A stretch of DNA of 64,000 nt from Psychrobacillus sp032154225. GTDB lineage: Bacteria > Bacillota > Bacilli > Bacillales_A > Planococcaceae. This document shows, in pieces, positions 51,506-61,252 of this stretch (the first letter of the stretch is position 1; each line of letters opens with the position of its first letter). The notes beneath the pieces are model-generated. The model saw only the letters and a list, made by a program, of their open reading frames with translations, was not told the origin of the DNA and made no database searches. The stretch covers positions 62,001 to 126,000 of the forward strand of contig NZ_JALDYF010000007.1 in NCBI RefSeq assembly GCF_032154225.1. The letters run 5' to 3'. The translations under genes and the position numbers were made by a program.

Positions 51506-51579
51506 TCATACCTGTACTCCCTCATATATTGATACCGTAAACCCGTGCTCAGGCTATATTTTTATATACTTCCTTAGAT

Positions 51580-51627
51580 AAAAAAGCTGGTCGAAGCAAA
51601 TATATGCTTTCGACCAGCTTTTTTTAT
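51580..51627. terminator. Bidirectional terminator
   Basis: AAAAAGCTGGTCGAAGC and GCTTTCGACCAGCTTTTTTT, a long stem between the convergent amidase and yvlB-like genes. Confidence 0.85.
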
Positions 51628-52781
51628 TCGCCTTCTGTTGTGTATCGCACTACGACAGAACCTGTTTTTGCATCTCCGTAGACACGTAAAGGCTCTATTG
51701 AAGAATCCACTATTTTCGTGAACCCAACTTTTTTATTGAGCAATTGTTCCGATTGATTCAATTGCGTTACATCCGCTAACTGAACATCGATTCTACCTAA
51801 TTGAGATGTCGCTTCACCTTTTAGAGACACATCTTTTGGTACATACAATTCGACAGTTCCAGCTACAGCAACCCCTTCCATTTTACGGGCTTCCTTATCC
51901 TTCGTCGTCAAAATTACATTTCCACTTACCGATGAACCTTCTATCTCTTTTATCTTACCATCTACATAAATTCGACCATTAATCGTTTCTACTTCAATCG
52001 AATTACCAACGACATGCTGGATTTGAACCGCTCCATTCATTGTCTCAATATCAGCTGTTTCGAAACGAATATCGTCCCAATTAACTTTACCATTCGTCGT
52101 TTTCACTTTAATCGAATTAGCTTCTATTTGTTTAGCAATAAAATCACCATTAAATAAGCGTGCGGAAATTTGATTGTATGCTTTTTTCGGTACATACAAT
52201 TCAACTTGCACAGATGTTGTTTTCATATCACTGTATACACGTAATTTATTTCCCTCAGTTTCAAGGAAAAATTCTCTTTGGAAGCGAGTTCTTGCTTCTT
52301 CCTCTGTAGAATTTTTAAACGACTTCACAGATATATCTGCGTATGTCACATCATTCTCAGCTGGATAAATTTCAATTTTACCGTTGGCAATATCAATAGA
52401 TATATCATCGTACTGTGCATGTTCTTTTACTATTTTTTCTTTAAAAACAACTGGTTCTCCAAATGGCATGTCAAAATCAAATTGTTTTAATTTATCTACC
52501 GTTCCTTGCATAAAATGCATGAAACGCTCGCCCATTACGTTAAAATCACGTTTTAAATCTTCTATAAAATCAGGATTTCCTTGCTTTTCTTGTGATTCTT
52601 TTTGGTCATCAAACGTAAATTTTCGACCTTCCAACTTCTGTTCCAGCTTTGGCTCTTCTTTCACAAGTGGAGCTATAGACTTCGTTTGTTTACCTAGCGA
52701 TTCTAATAGAACTAGTGCTTCTTGGGTAGTAATTGTACCGTTCTCAACCATATCTAAAATGCGTTTGCGTTCATCTTGCAT
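51624..52781 (-). CDS. yvlB: DUF4097-family protein, YvlB-like
   Basis: A 385-residue protein: a short N-terminal SHOCT-like helix pair (KRILDMVENGTITTQEALVL), a helical linker and a C-terminal right-handed repeat of short beta strands (about 140-380; YDDISIDIANGKIEIYPAEN, ETMNGAVQIQHVVGNSIEVE) typical of DUF4097. In Bacillus yvlB lies in an operon controlled by cell-envelope stress sigma factors. Molecular role unknown. ATG 52781 has GAGGAGG upstream. Confidence 0.8.
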   Translation of the reverse strand: MQDERKRILDMVENGTITTQEALVLLESLGKQTKSIAPLVKEEPKLEQKLEGRKFTFDDQKESQEKQGNPDFIEDLKRDFNVMGERFMHFMQGTVDKLKQFDFDMPFGEPVVFKEKIVKEHAQYDDISIDIANGKIEIYPAENDVTYADISVKSFKNSTEEEARTRFQREFFLETEGNKLRVYSDMKTTSVQVELYVPKKAYNQISARLFNGDFIAKQIEANSIKVKTTNGKVNWDDIRFETADIETMNGAVQIQHVVGNSIEVETINGRIYVDGKIKEIEGSSVSGNVILTTKDKEARKMEGVAVAGTVELYVPKDVSLKGEATSQLGRIDVQLADVTQLNQSEQLLNKKVGFTKIVDSSIEPLRVYGDAKTGSVVVRYTTEGE

Positions 52782-52864
52782 ATTAAAAGGCCTCCTCATT
52801 AGTTCAAAGTATGAAACATTTTGTTTACTCTACATTAATACGAATGGGACAGCAAAAAGTTTCA

Positions 52865-55756
52865 TCATACTTCTACTGAAACTTTTTTCTTTTTGGATGC
52901 TTTCGAAATAGCTTCATCCATTCTATTACGATCCCTTTCTAACACTGGTTTTAAATACTTCCCTGTATAAGAACCTTCTGTTGCAGCAATCTCTTCTGGT
53001 GTACCGACTACTAAAATACTTCCGCCTTTGTCCCCGCCTTCTGGACCTAAATCAATCATATAATCAGCTGTTTTAATAACATCTAAATTATGCTCGATTA
53101 CAAGTACCGAGTCCCCATTTTCAACAAGACGCTGTAATACGACAAGCAAACGAGCAATATCATCAACATGTAGCCCAGTAGTAGGTTCATCTAAAATATA
53201 AAATGATTTTCCGTTGGATCGTTTATGCAATTCAGATGCTAGCTTCACGCGCTGGGCTTCCCCGCCTGATAATGTCGTTGCTGGTTGCCCTAGTTCCATA
53301 TAGCCAAGACCAACATCGACGATTGTTTGAAGCTTACGACCAATTTTCGGATGATTTTCAAAAAAGGCTAATCCATCTTCTATTGTCATTTTCAATATTT
53401 CTGCAATATTTTTGCCTTTGTACTGTACTTCTAATGTTTCGCGATTATATCGCTTTCCGTGACATACTTCGCAAGGCACATATACATCTGGTAGGAAATG
53501 CATTTCAATTTTAATAATTCCATCTCCACGGCAAGCTTCACAGCGACCGCCTTTTACGTTGAAGCTAAATCGTCCTTTTTTATATCCTCTTACTTTCGCT
53601 TCATTCGTCGTTGCAAACAAATCTCGAATATCATCAAATACACCCGTATAGGTCGCTGGATTAGATCGTGGGGTACGCCCAATTGGTGACTGATCTATTT
53701 CGATTACTTTTTCAAGTACTTCTATACCTTCGACACCCTTATTTGCTCCTGGTTTTACTTTGGAGCGATTCAGCTTTTGTGCAAGTGATTTATACAGAAT
53801 TTCATTCACAAGCGTACTTTTCCCTGAACCAGAAACGCCAGTTACAGCAGTAAAAACACCTAATGGAATGTCTACATTTACATTTTTTAAATTATTTTCA
53901 GAAGCACCTTTTATTTTGATGTATCGACCGTCTGGTTTTCTTCTTTCCGTCGGTATTGGAATAAACTTTTTCCCACTTAAATATTGACCAGTAAGTGATT
54001 TTTTATTTTTCATAACTTGTTCTGGAGTACCTGCGGCAACAATTTCTCCACCACGAATACCTGCTCCTGGACCAACATCAATTAAATAATCAGCGGCCAT
54101 CATCGTATCTTCATCATGCTCTACTACGATTAGTGTATTTCCAATATCACGCATACTTCTTAATGTTTCGATTAATCGTTCATTATCTCGTTGATGCAAG
54201 CCAATAGAAGGCTCATCTAAAATATATAAAACGCCTGTAAGCCTTGAGCCTATTTGAGTTGCTAAACGAATACGCTGTGCTTCTCCACCAGATAATGTTC
54301 CGGCCGTTCGACTTAAAGTTAAATAATCCAAACCGACATTTTCTAAAAATCCTAATCGTTCATTAATTTCTCTTAATACTAATCGTGCAATTTGCATATC
54401 TTTTTCAGATAGAGTAAGCGTATTAAAAAATGCATTTGCTTCTTCAATCGAAAATTCCGATACTTGTCCAATATGTAGAGAATTAAGCTTTACTGCAAGT
54501 GTTTCTTGTTTCAATCGGTATCCAGCGCAAGTCGGACAATCATGCTGCGCCATATATTTTTCCATTTGCTCACGGATATAATCGGAAGAAGTATCTTTGT
54601 ATCTCCGTTCGATATTTGCTAGTACCCCTTCAAATGCGATTGAATTATCTCTTACTTGTCCAAACTCATTTTCGTATCGGAATCTAATTTTTTCTTCGCC
54701 TGATCCATATAAAATTTTATTCCACTGATCGATTGGCAATTTTTCAACTGGAACATTCATTTTAATTTTGTAATGCTTACATACCGCTTCCAATAATTTC
54801 GGATAATACTGAGAGCTTGTCGGTTGCCACGCAACAATTGCTCCTTCTGCAAGCGTTAAACTTTTGTCTGGAACAACAAGCTCAGGGTCAACCTCTAATT
54901 TCGTTCCTAAACCATCACAACCTGGGCATGCACCAAAAGGGCTATTGAACGAAAACATTCGTGGTTCTAGTTCACCGATAGAAAATCCACAAATTGGGCA
55001 AGCGTGATGTTCACTAAATAAAACTTCTTCATGCTCCATTACATCGATTAATACTCTTCCATCTGCAATTCTTAAAGCAGATTCCAATGAGTCACTTAAT
55101 CGAGCAGCAATACCATCTTTCATCACGATGCGATCAATGACTACTTCAATATTATGCTTTTTGTTTTTATCTATATTAATGTCATCATCTAAGTCGATTA
55201 ATTCTCCGTCTACTCGAACACGCACATATCCTTGTTTTTTCATTTCTTCTAGTAGTTTTACATGCGTACCTTTTCTTCCAGAAACAATTGGAGCAAGTAT
55301 TTGCATACGCGTTTTTTCTGGATATTCACTTAGACGATCGACCATTTGCTCAATCGTTTGGGAAGAAATTTCTGTTCCATGATTCGGGCAAATTGGTTTT
55401 CCGATACGTGCAAACAATAGTCGTAAATAATCATAAATTTCGGTTACAGTTCCTACTGTAGAACGAGGATTTTTACTAGTCGTTTTTTGGTCAATTGAAA
55501 TAGCGGGAGATAATCCTTCAATTGCATCTACATCTGGCTTTTCCATTTGCCCAAGAAACTGTCTTGCATATGCAGACAATGATTCTACATAGCGTCGCTG
55601 TCCTTCTGCATAAATAGTATCGAATGCTAATGAAGATTTCCCTGAACCAGATAGTCCGGTCATTACTACGAGTTTATCTCTCGGTATTTTTAAACTAATG
55701 TTTTTTAAATTATGTGCTCTAGCACCTTGTATAATAATTTCTTGGTTTTTCAACAC
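52865..55756 (-). CDS. uvrA: Excinuclease ABC subunit A
   Basis: A 963-residue DNA-damage recognition ATPase with two ABC modules: Walker A GLSGSGKSSLAFDTIYAEG and GVSGSGKSTLVNEILYK; signature LSGGEAQRIRLATQIGSR and LSGGEAQRVKLASELHKR; Zn modules CPICGFSIG...CPGC and CEACRGDG...CEVC. Starts at GTG 55756 four bases after uvrB. Confidence 0.98.
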   Translation of the reverse strand: MLKNQEIIIQGARAHNLKNISLKIPRDKLVVMTGLSGSGKSSLAFDTIYAEGQRRYVESLSAYARQFLGQMEKPDVDAIEGLSPAISIDQKTTSKNPRSTVGTVTEIYDYLRLLFARIGKPICPNHGTEISSQTIEQMVDRLSEYPEKTRMQILAPIVSGRKGTHVKLLEEMKKQGYVRVRVDGELIDLDDDINIDKNKKHNIEVVIDRIVMKDGIAARLSDSLESALRIADGRVLIDVMEHEEVLFSEHHACPICGFSIGELEPRMFSFNSPFGACPGCDGLGTKLEVDPELVVPDKSLTLAEGAIVAWQPTSSQYYPKLLEAVCKHYKIKMNVPVEKLPIDQWNKILYGSGEEKIRFRYENEFGQVRDNSIAFEGVLANIERRYKDTSSDYIREQMEKYMAQHDCPTCAGYRLKQETLAVKLNSLHIGQVSEFSIEEANAFFNTLTLSEKDMQIARLVLREINERLGFLENVGLDYLTLSRTAGTLSGGEAQRIRLATQIGSRLTGVLYILDEPSIGLHQRDNERLIETLRSMRDIGNTLIVVEHDEDTMMAADYLIDVGPGAGIRGGEIVAAGTPEQVMKNKKSLTGQYLSGKKFIPIPTERRKPDGRYIKIKGASENNLKNVNVDIPLGVFTAVTGVSGSGKSTLVNEILYKSLAQKLNRSKVKPGANKGVEGIEVLEKVIEIDQSPIGRTPRSNPATYTGVFDDIRDLFATTNEAKVRGYKKGRFSFNVKGGRCEACRGDGIIKIEMHFLPDVYVPCEVCHGKRYNRETLEVQYKGKNIAEILKMTIEDGLAFFENHPKIGRKLQTIVDVGLGYMELGQPATTLSGGEAQRVKLASELHKRSNGKSFYILDEPTTGLHVDDIARLLVVLQRLVENGDSVLVIEHNLDVIKTADYMIDLGPEGGDKGGSILVVGTPEEIAATEGSYTGKYLKPVLERDRNRMDEAISKASKKKKVSVEV

Positions 55757-55759
55757 GAT

Positions 55760-57742
55760 TCATCCTTCCAGCTTCAATTCCAAAATTGCATCACGTAGTT
55801 CAGCAGCACGCTCAAAATTAAGCGCTTTTGCAGCGTCTTTCATTTCTTTTTCTAAGTTTCCTAATAATGTTGCTTTTTCTTCTTTCGTTAATGCTTTGCC
55901 GCTTAGTAGCTGTTGAGCATAAGTTTCTTGTTCTTCTGCCACTTGAGATGCACGAATAACTTCTCGGATTTTCTTTACAATCGTTTTCGGTGTAATTCCA
56001 TGCACTTCGTTATATTCCATTTGAATTGTTCGGCGACGATTAGTTTCATCAATTGCCTTGCGCATCGAATCCGTCATTCTATCTGCATACATAATTACTT
56101 CCCCACTAGAATTCCTTGCAGCTCGTCCTACCGTTTGGATTAAAGAGCGCTCCGAACGTAAAAATCCTTCCTTATCAGCATCTAATATCGCTACTAATGA
56201 AACTTCTGGAATATCGATACCTTCTCTTAATAAGTTAATCCCGATTAAAACATCGTATATCCCTAATCGAAGTTCTCGTATGATTTCGATACGTTCCAAT
56301 GTTTTTACTTCAGAATGTAAGTACTGCACTTTGATACCAATTTCTTTTAAATAATCAGTTAAGTCCTCTGACATTTTCTTTGTTAATGTTGTAATAAGCA
56401 CACGCTCATTTTTCGCAGCGCGCTCATGTATTTCATTAATCAAATCATCGATTTGCCCTTCAATTGGTTTCACTGTAATGACAGGATCAAGCAACCCAGT
56501 TGGACGAATAATTTGTTCTACCATTTCTGGTGTGTGCTCCAACTCATATGGCCCAGGAGTTGCGGATACAAACACTGCTTGATGAACATGATCTTCAAAT
56601 TCACTAAAAGTAAGCGGCCGGTTATCTAGTGCAGATGGTAGTCTAAAACCATGATTGACAAGCACTGATTTTCTAGCCTGGTCACCATTGAACATTCCCC
56701 TTACTTGTGGCAATGAAACATGACTTTCATCTACAACGAGTAAAAAATCTTTCGGGAAGTAATCGAGTAATGTATATGGAGTCGCTCCCGCTTCTCTTAA
56801 CGTTAAGTGACGGGAATAGTTTTCAATTCCCGAACAGAAACCCATTTCACGCATCATTTCTAAGTCATATCTTGTACGTTGTTCGAGTCGCTGTGCCTCT
56901 AGTAATTTATCTTCTTTCCGCATAATCGTTAGTTGCTCTTCTAATTCTTTTTCGATATTTTCTATTGCCAATAATAATTTTTCTTCACGAGTAACGAAAT
57001 GGGAAGCTGGGAAAATGGCAACATGTTCACGTTCTGCTAATATTTCTCCAGTTAATGCATTCACTTCTCGTATACGATCAATTTCATCGCCAAAAAACTC
57101 CACACGAAGACATTTCTCATCACGTGATGCTGGGAAGATTTCCACTACATCTCCACGAACACGAAAAGCTCCACGAGTAAAATTAATATCATTTCGTTCA
57201 TATTGAATATCCACTAGCTTTCTCAATAACTGATTTCGCTCAATTTCCATTCCCGTTCGAAGTGATACGACCATTTCTCTATATTCTTCCGGATTCCCTA
57301 GCCCATATATACACGAAACAGACGCTATAATGATGACATCTTGTCTTTCAAAGAGAGAAGATGTCGCAGAGTGGCGCAGCTTATCAATTTCTTCGTTAAT
57401 GCTTGAATCTTTTTCTATATAAGTATCTGTTTGGGGTACGTAGGCTTCTGGTTGAAAATAGTCATAATAGCTCACGAAATATTCCACTGCATTGTTTGGA
57501 AAAAACTCTTTAAATTCACTATAAAGTTGTCCAGCGAGTGTTTTATTATGCGCCATGACTAGCGTCGGTTTATTGACTTGTTGAATAACATTGGACATCG
57601 TAAATGTTTTTCCAGTACCCGTTGCACCAAGCAATGTTTGATGTTTTTTTCCTTCTTCAAGCCCTTCTACAAGTTGCTCTATGGCCTTTATTTGATCTCC
57701 TGCTGGCTCATACGGAGCTTGCAATTCGAATAATCGTTCCAT
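55760..57742 (-). CDS. uvrB: Excinuclease ABC subunit B
   Basis: A 660-residue helicase-like nuclease subunit: Walker A LLGATGTGKTFTMSNVI, the beta-hairpin FVSYYDYFQPEAYVPQTDTY, DESHVSLPQ (DEAD-like box), GINLLREGIDIPEVS and QTVGRAARN, with a C-terminal UVR domain that binds UvrC (LEKEMKDAAKALNFERAAEL). First gene of the uvrBA operon, with a LexA box upstream. Confidence 0.98.
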   Translation of the reverse strand: MERLFELQAPYEPAGDQIKAIEQLVEGLEEGKKHQTLLGATGTGKTFTMSNVIQQVNKPTLVMAHNKTLAGQLYSEFKEFFPNNAVEYFVSYYDYFQPEAYVPQTDTYIEKDSSINEEIDKLRHSATSSLFERQDVIIIASVSCIYGLGNPEEYREMVVSLRTGMEIERNQLLRKLVDIQYERNDINFTRGAFRVRGDVVEIFPASRDEKCLRVEFFGDEIDRIREVNALTGEILAEREHVAIFPASHFVTREEKLLLAIENIEKELEEQLTIMRKEDKLLEAQRLEQRTRYDLEMMREMGFCSGIENYSRHLTLREAGATPYTLLDYFPKDFLLVVDESHVSLPQVRGMFNGDQARKSVLVNHGFRLPSALDNRPLTFSEFEDHVHQAVFVSATPGPYELEHTPEMVEQIIRPTGLLDPVITVKPIEGQIDDLINEIHERAAKNERVLITTLTKKMSEDLTDYLKEIGIKVQYLHSEVKTLERIEIIRELRLGIYDVLIGINLLREGIDIPEVSLVAILDADKEGFLRSERSLIQTVGRAARNSSGEVIMYADRMTDSMRKAIDETNRRRTIQMEYNEVHGITPKTIVKKIREVIRASQVAEEQETYAQQLLSGKALTKEEKATLLGNLEKEMKDAAKALNFERAAELRDAILELKLEG

Positions 57743-57808
57743 ACGCGGCCTCCTATGTTTTGAATGCTTTCATTTTAACATATTATCTTTTTCAAATACA
57801 AATAAAAA

Positions 57809-57822
57809 CGAACGTATGTTTT
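57809..57822. promoter_or_regulatory. LexA/DinR box of uvrBA
   Basis: CGAACGTATGTTTT matches the Bacillus SOS box CGAAC-N4-GTTCG except in the last two bases, and lies about 70 bases upstream of uvrB. Confidence 0.65.
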
Positions 57823-57834
57823 CTGACAATGAAA

Positions 57835-57862
57835 AGAAAAGCCGCTCTGCATAAGCGGCTTT
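57835..57862 (-). terminator. Terminator of the IDEAL-domain gene
   Basis: AAAGCCGCT and AGCGGCTTT form a stem with a six-base loop, starting at the stop codon itself. Confidence 0.75.
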
Positions 57863-58097
57863 ACTTCATATTTTGTAAATGATGCAGTGCATCTGTGTAC
57901 TTCATAAATGCAGCTTGATCTTTTCGATCTAGCGCTCCGTCAATTAAATCAATTATTCGGCAGTAACTTTGTTCCCGGTGGATAATGTTCAAAAACATAT
58001 CAAGATAAATTTCATTTAACAACTTTTCTGCAGAGCTTTCTTTCCCTGTTTGAGCCATTGCTTTTAAAAAATCAGCGTATGAATATTGTTTGTCCAT
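57861..58097 (-). CDS. IDEAL-domain protein
   Basis: A 78-residue cytosolic protein. The C-terminal 25 residues (IIDLIDGALDRKDQAAFMKY then TDALHHL) fit the short helical IDEAL domain found in YpiB and other Bacillales proteins; the first part is helical (MDKQYSYADFLKAMAQTG). ATG 58097 has GGGGTG upstream. Some IDEAL proteins bind Clp or competence-related partners; here the function is unknown. Confidence 0.65.
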   Translation of the reverse strand: MDKQYSYADFLKAMAQTGKESSAEKLLNEIYLDMFLNIIHREQSYCRIIDLIDGALDRKDQAAFMKYTDALHHLQNMK

Positions 58098-58272
58098 TTC
58101 CATCACCCCGATGCCTTTTTTTCATTATATAAAAGCTGAGCTAGAGTTGCAATAGATTTCGGAAGATTTAGAATTTACACCATAATTATTTTCAGAATAT
58201 TCATTGTATAGTATTGCTTTTTTTCCATATTTAACTATAATTGATGTATATTCTACTAAGGAGTGATAATTT

Positions 58273-58815
58273 ATGTCTATTCAAACCGAAGATAAGTTTT
58301 TCATCATTTCATTTGAAACTGCGGTATTACAGCCAATTCAGATGAATAATAAAACATTTACAAAGGTTACCAAATTCTCTGGAGAATCGTTAGTAATAGG
58401 CAAAAAGCCTTATGACATTGTGCGTCAATCATGTTCTTATTACGGTTCTTCTTTTCAACAATCCGTTAAATTATCTAGAGAAGCTATTGGAAAATATCAT
58501 AAATTGCCTGCAGTCATAGCACATGACTATGGAAATCCATGCATTTTAATACCTACATTATCTCCGAAATCGGATTTAAACGTTTGGTTTTCACTTAAAG
58601 CAATTCAATCATTTCACCCAAGTAAAGATGGGTGTTCGATTATTTTAACAAATGGACAAACATTAGATGTCAATTCTTCTACAACAACCATTAGTCGGCA
58701 AATTGGGTTTGCAAATATTTTAAATATGCATTTTTTAAAGCGAATGAATCGTCTCTCAAACGAAGCGTTTTTAACAACTCGAAATCAGTTTCTTCAAAAG
58801 GATTCATACGATTAA
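58273..58815 (+). CDS. comK: Competence transcription factor ComK homologue
   Basis: A 180-residue protein with the ComK core: KPYDIVRQSCSYYGSSFQQS matches the B. subtilis segment around its RSCRFFGSSY stretch, followed by LPAVIAHDYGNPCILIPTLS and IILTNGQTLDVNSS. ComK binds AT-boxes (AAAAN5TTTT) and activates DNA-uptake genes. I see no such box immediately upstream, so autoregulation as in B. subtilis is not evident. GGAG stands nine bases before ATG. Confidence 0.85.
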   Translation: MSIQTEDKFFIISFETAVLQPIQMNNKTFTKVTKFSGESLVIGKKPYDIVRQSCSYYGSSFQQSVKLSREAIGKYHKLPAVIAHDYGNPCILIPTLSPKSDLNVWFSLKAIQSFHPSKDGCSIILTNGQTLDVNSSTTTISRQIGFANILNMHFLKRMNRLSNEAFLTTRNQFLQKDSYD

Positions 58816-58863
58816 TATTGCTTATTTGCACTAAAATAATACATGGAATTTATTCTTTTATAT

Positions 58864-58906
58864 AAAAAAACTGTCCATCTCTTATGTAGAGATTGGACAG
58901 TTTTTT
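58864..58906. terminator. Bidirectional terminator between comK and the EAL/HDOD gene
   Basis: AAAAAACTGTCCA-TCTCT and AGAGA-TTGGACAGTTTTTT pair around a five-base loop between convergent genes. Confidence 0.85.
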
Positions 58907-60134
58907 AGTTCGCAACATCTGTTGCCCATCGACGAGCTTCTATATACAAGCTATTTAATGTAGCATGATCCACTTCAATTGCATTAGCTCCTGCAATCAT
59001 ATCGTCCCATCGAACTTCATCGCATGCAATGGCTAGCTCTAAGAATGGCAACATTGCTGTATTAGCTCCTGAAAGTGTTTCTGCAACCTCATCTGTTAAA
59101 GGCAATTCCTGCAATAATTGATTCATCGAACGATGCAATAATGTATCAATTAAAGAAAATATTCCAATAAGGAAATACTCAGATGCATTTTTCAACTGCT
59201 TTTGCTTTGCTAAAAGCTCACAAAATTTCGCTCTAAATAGCGAAGCCTCAATTAAAGCTAAACCATTTTCAAAATCCTTTGTTTTTGATTCACGGAGTAA
59301 TAGCACATACAACCAATGATTTAATTCATCTAACCCAAGCATTAACACACCTTGTTTAATAGATCGAACTTTTGATTTTGTACGAACTACAGGTGAATTA
59401 ATCATTTTTAACACTTTAAATGAAAGAGAAACATCTCGTTCGATTTCCTCTGCAATTTCTTCAATAGTGACACTTTCATCTTTTAACAAACCTATAACTC
59501 GAAAATATTGGGCAATATTTGCCGGAATTTCTGTTCCTTTAATAATTTCCGGCTTTGCAAAAAAGTAACCTTGAAACAGCTCATAACCAACAGCTTTTGC
59601 CGCATAAAATTGAGCACGAGTTTCTACTTTCTCTGCAAGTAGCACAATATGCGGATAATTAGCTTTAACAATTTGCTCTATTGCTTGTCGTTCTGCCAGA
59701 CTACTTAAAATAAAATCAACTTTAATATAATCAACAATAGTAAATAACTCATCATACAAATCAACATTTTTTTGAAGAACAAAGTCATCTAATGCTATAA
59801 AAAATCCTAATGATTTTATCTCCCTTAGCTCTTCAATCAGTTCCATTGTGATGGGAATGTTCTCCAAAATTTCTATGACAATTCGTTCTGCCGGAAATTT
59901 ACTAACTACTTCTTTATTCAATAAGTTTTCTGTAAAGTTGATAAAACATAGTTTATCACCAGCTAATTCATTAATTCCGATAGTCAAAAAAGAATTCGTT
60001 AGGACATCTAATGTTGCTCTGTCGCCATCTAACATAGGAAAAGAATCTTGTTTTCCATTGCGATATAATAGTTCATAAGCAAAAATATGTTCATTCTCAG
60101 TAAAAATCGGTTGTCTCGCAACAAAAATGTCCAC
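58905..60134 (-). CDS. EAL/HDOD-domain signalling protein (YuxH-like)
   Basis: A 409-residue protein with an N-terminal EAL-like domain (1-200) and a C-terminal HDOD domain (KMINSPVVRTKSKVRSIKQG, VLMLGLDELNHWLYVLLL). The EAL signature is changed to YELLYR, and key metal residues seem missing (FIALDDF kept), so c-di-GMP hydrolysis is unlikely; it may bind a partner or nucleotide. Same type as B. subtilis YuxH. GTG 60134 has GAGG seven bases upstream. Confidence 0.85.
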   Translation of the reverse strand: MDIFVARQPIFTENEHIFAYELLYRNGKQDSFPMLDGDRATLDVLTNSFLTIGINELAGDKLCFINFTENLLNKEVVSKFPAERIVIEILENIPITMELIEELREIKSLGFFIALDDFVLQKNVDLYDELFTIVDYIKVDFILSSLAERQAIEQIVKANYPHIVLLAEKVETRAQFYAAKAVGYELFQGYFFAKPEIIKGTEIPANIAQYFRVIGLLKDESVTIEEIAEEIERDVSLSFKVLKMINSPVVRTKSKVRSIKQGVLMLGLDELNHWLYVLLLRESKTKDFENGLALIEASLFRAKFCELLAKQKQLKNASEYFLIGIFSLIDTLLHRSMNQLLQELPLTDEVAETLSGANTAMLPFLELAIACDEVRWDDMIAGANAIEVDHATLNSLYIEARRWATDVAN

Positions 60135-60294
60135 GTGAATACCTCATATTCGTTAATTTTGATTACTATCTAGTATAACAAAATTGAAAAAGAAAATCGA
60201 CCTATCTTCGAAGTAATTGCAGTGATGACAGACTTCAAAGAAAATGGTATGTTTTGTATAGTCATACTACTGTACTTTTAGGGGGAAAAAAAAA

Positions 60295-61071
60295 ATGGAT
60301 TCCATTCGATATGAACAGCAAAAAAATATTGCATATGTCACACTAAACAGATCCGATTCATTAAATGCTTTTAATTATGATATGTTACGAAAATTAGGTG
60401 ATATTGCAGAATCTATTCGTATTAATCCAGATATTCGTGTCGTTATTTTCACGGGTGCTGGTGAGAAATCATTTAGCGTTGGAGCAGATTTGAAAGAACG
60501 AAAAACATTAACTGATCAACAAGTGAAAAGGAATGTTTATAAAATTGGTGAAGTGTTTTCAGCTATTGAAAATTTACCACAGCCGACAATTGCCATGATA
60601 AATGGATATGCATTTGGTGGAGGAACTGAGCTTGCGCTTGCATGTGATTTCCGAATTGCAGCTGATGATATTCAACTTGGTCTAACAGAAACAAGCTTGG
60701 CCATCATTCCTGGTGCTGGTGGTACACAGCGTCTACCACGACTTATCGGCGAAGCAAAAGCGTTAGAATTAATCTTAACAGCGAAGAGATTAAAAGCAGA
60801 TGAAGCACTTGCTTATGGTTTATTGACAAAAGTAACTGCAAGAGAAAAGTTAATAGAAGAAACGGAAAACTTTGCTGAGCTTATGCTTGCAAATGGTCCA
60901 ATAGCACTTCAACAAGCGAAATTCGCAGTCAAACATGGTATGAATACAGACTTACACACAGGTCTACATATAGAACGCAAGGCGTATGAAATGACCATTC
61001 CAACAGAGGATCGTATCGAAGCATTAAATGCATTCAGTGAGAAAAGAAAGCCAGTGTTTAAAGGGAAATAA
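60295..61071 (+). CDS. Enoyl-CoA hydratase/isomerase
   Basis: A 258-residue crotonase-fold enzyme: oxyanion positions in GAGEKSFSVGADLKER and NGYAFGGGTELALACDFRIA, and catalytic glutamates in LTETSLAIIPGAGGTQRLPR. Hydrates enoyl-CoA in beta-oxidation or a related pathway. Single gene; AGGGGG before ATG. Substrate length not inferable. Confidence 0.92.
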   Translation: MDSIRYEQQKNIAYVTLNRSDSLNAFNYDMLRKLGDIAESIRINPDIRVVIFTGAGEKSFSVGADLKERKTLTDQQVKRNVYKIGEVFSAIENLPQPTIAMINGYAFGGGTELALACDFRIAADDIQLGLTETSLAIIPGAGGTQRLPRLIGEAKALELILTAKRLKADEALAYGLLTKVTAREKLIEETENFAELMLANGPIALQQAKFAVKHGMNTDLHTGLHIERKAYEMTIPTEDRIEALNAFSEKRKPVFKGK

Positions 61072-61080
61072 GTTTTTTTG

Positions 61081-61147
61081 TTCCTGTGTTAAACACAATT
61101 CGGGAACTATTCTGAATTGTTCTTGAATTGTGTCTGTCACAGGGACC
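61081..61147. repeat. CCTGTG/CACAGGG hairpin element
   Basis: TTCCTGTGTTAAACACAATT ... AATTGTGTCTGTCACAGGGA forms a long imperfect stem with ACTATTCTGAATTG inside. Nearly the same right arm (GTCTGTCACAGGGACCTA) recurs at 63280-63297. Confidence 0.6.
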
Positions 61148-61153
61148 TACTAA

Positions 61154-61188
61154 GAAAAAGGAGAGATGATTTCATCTCTCCTTTTTTG
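61154..61188 (+). terminator. Terminator of the enoyl-CoA hydratase gene
   Basis: AAAAAGGAGAGATGA and TCATCTCTCCTTTTTT form a near-perfect stem with a T-run. Confidence 0.85.
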
Positions 61189-61252
61189 TATGGAAATAGG
61201 ACATTTCCCAAAAATATAATGGTAAAATATATGCAACAAGGAGGCGAGGCAC

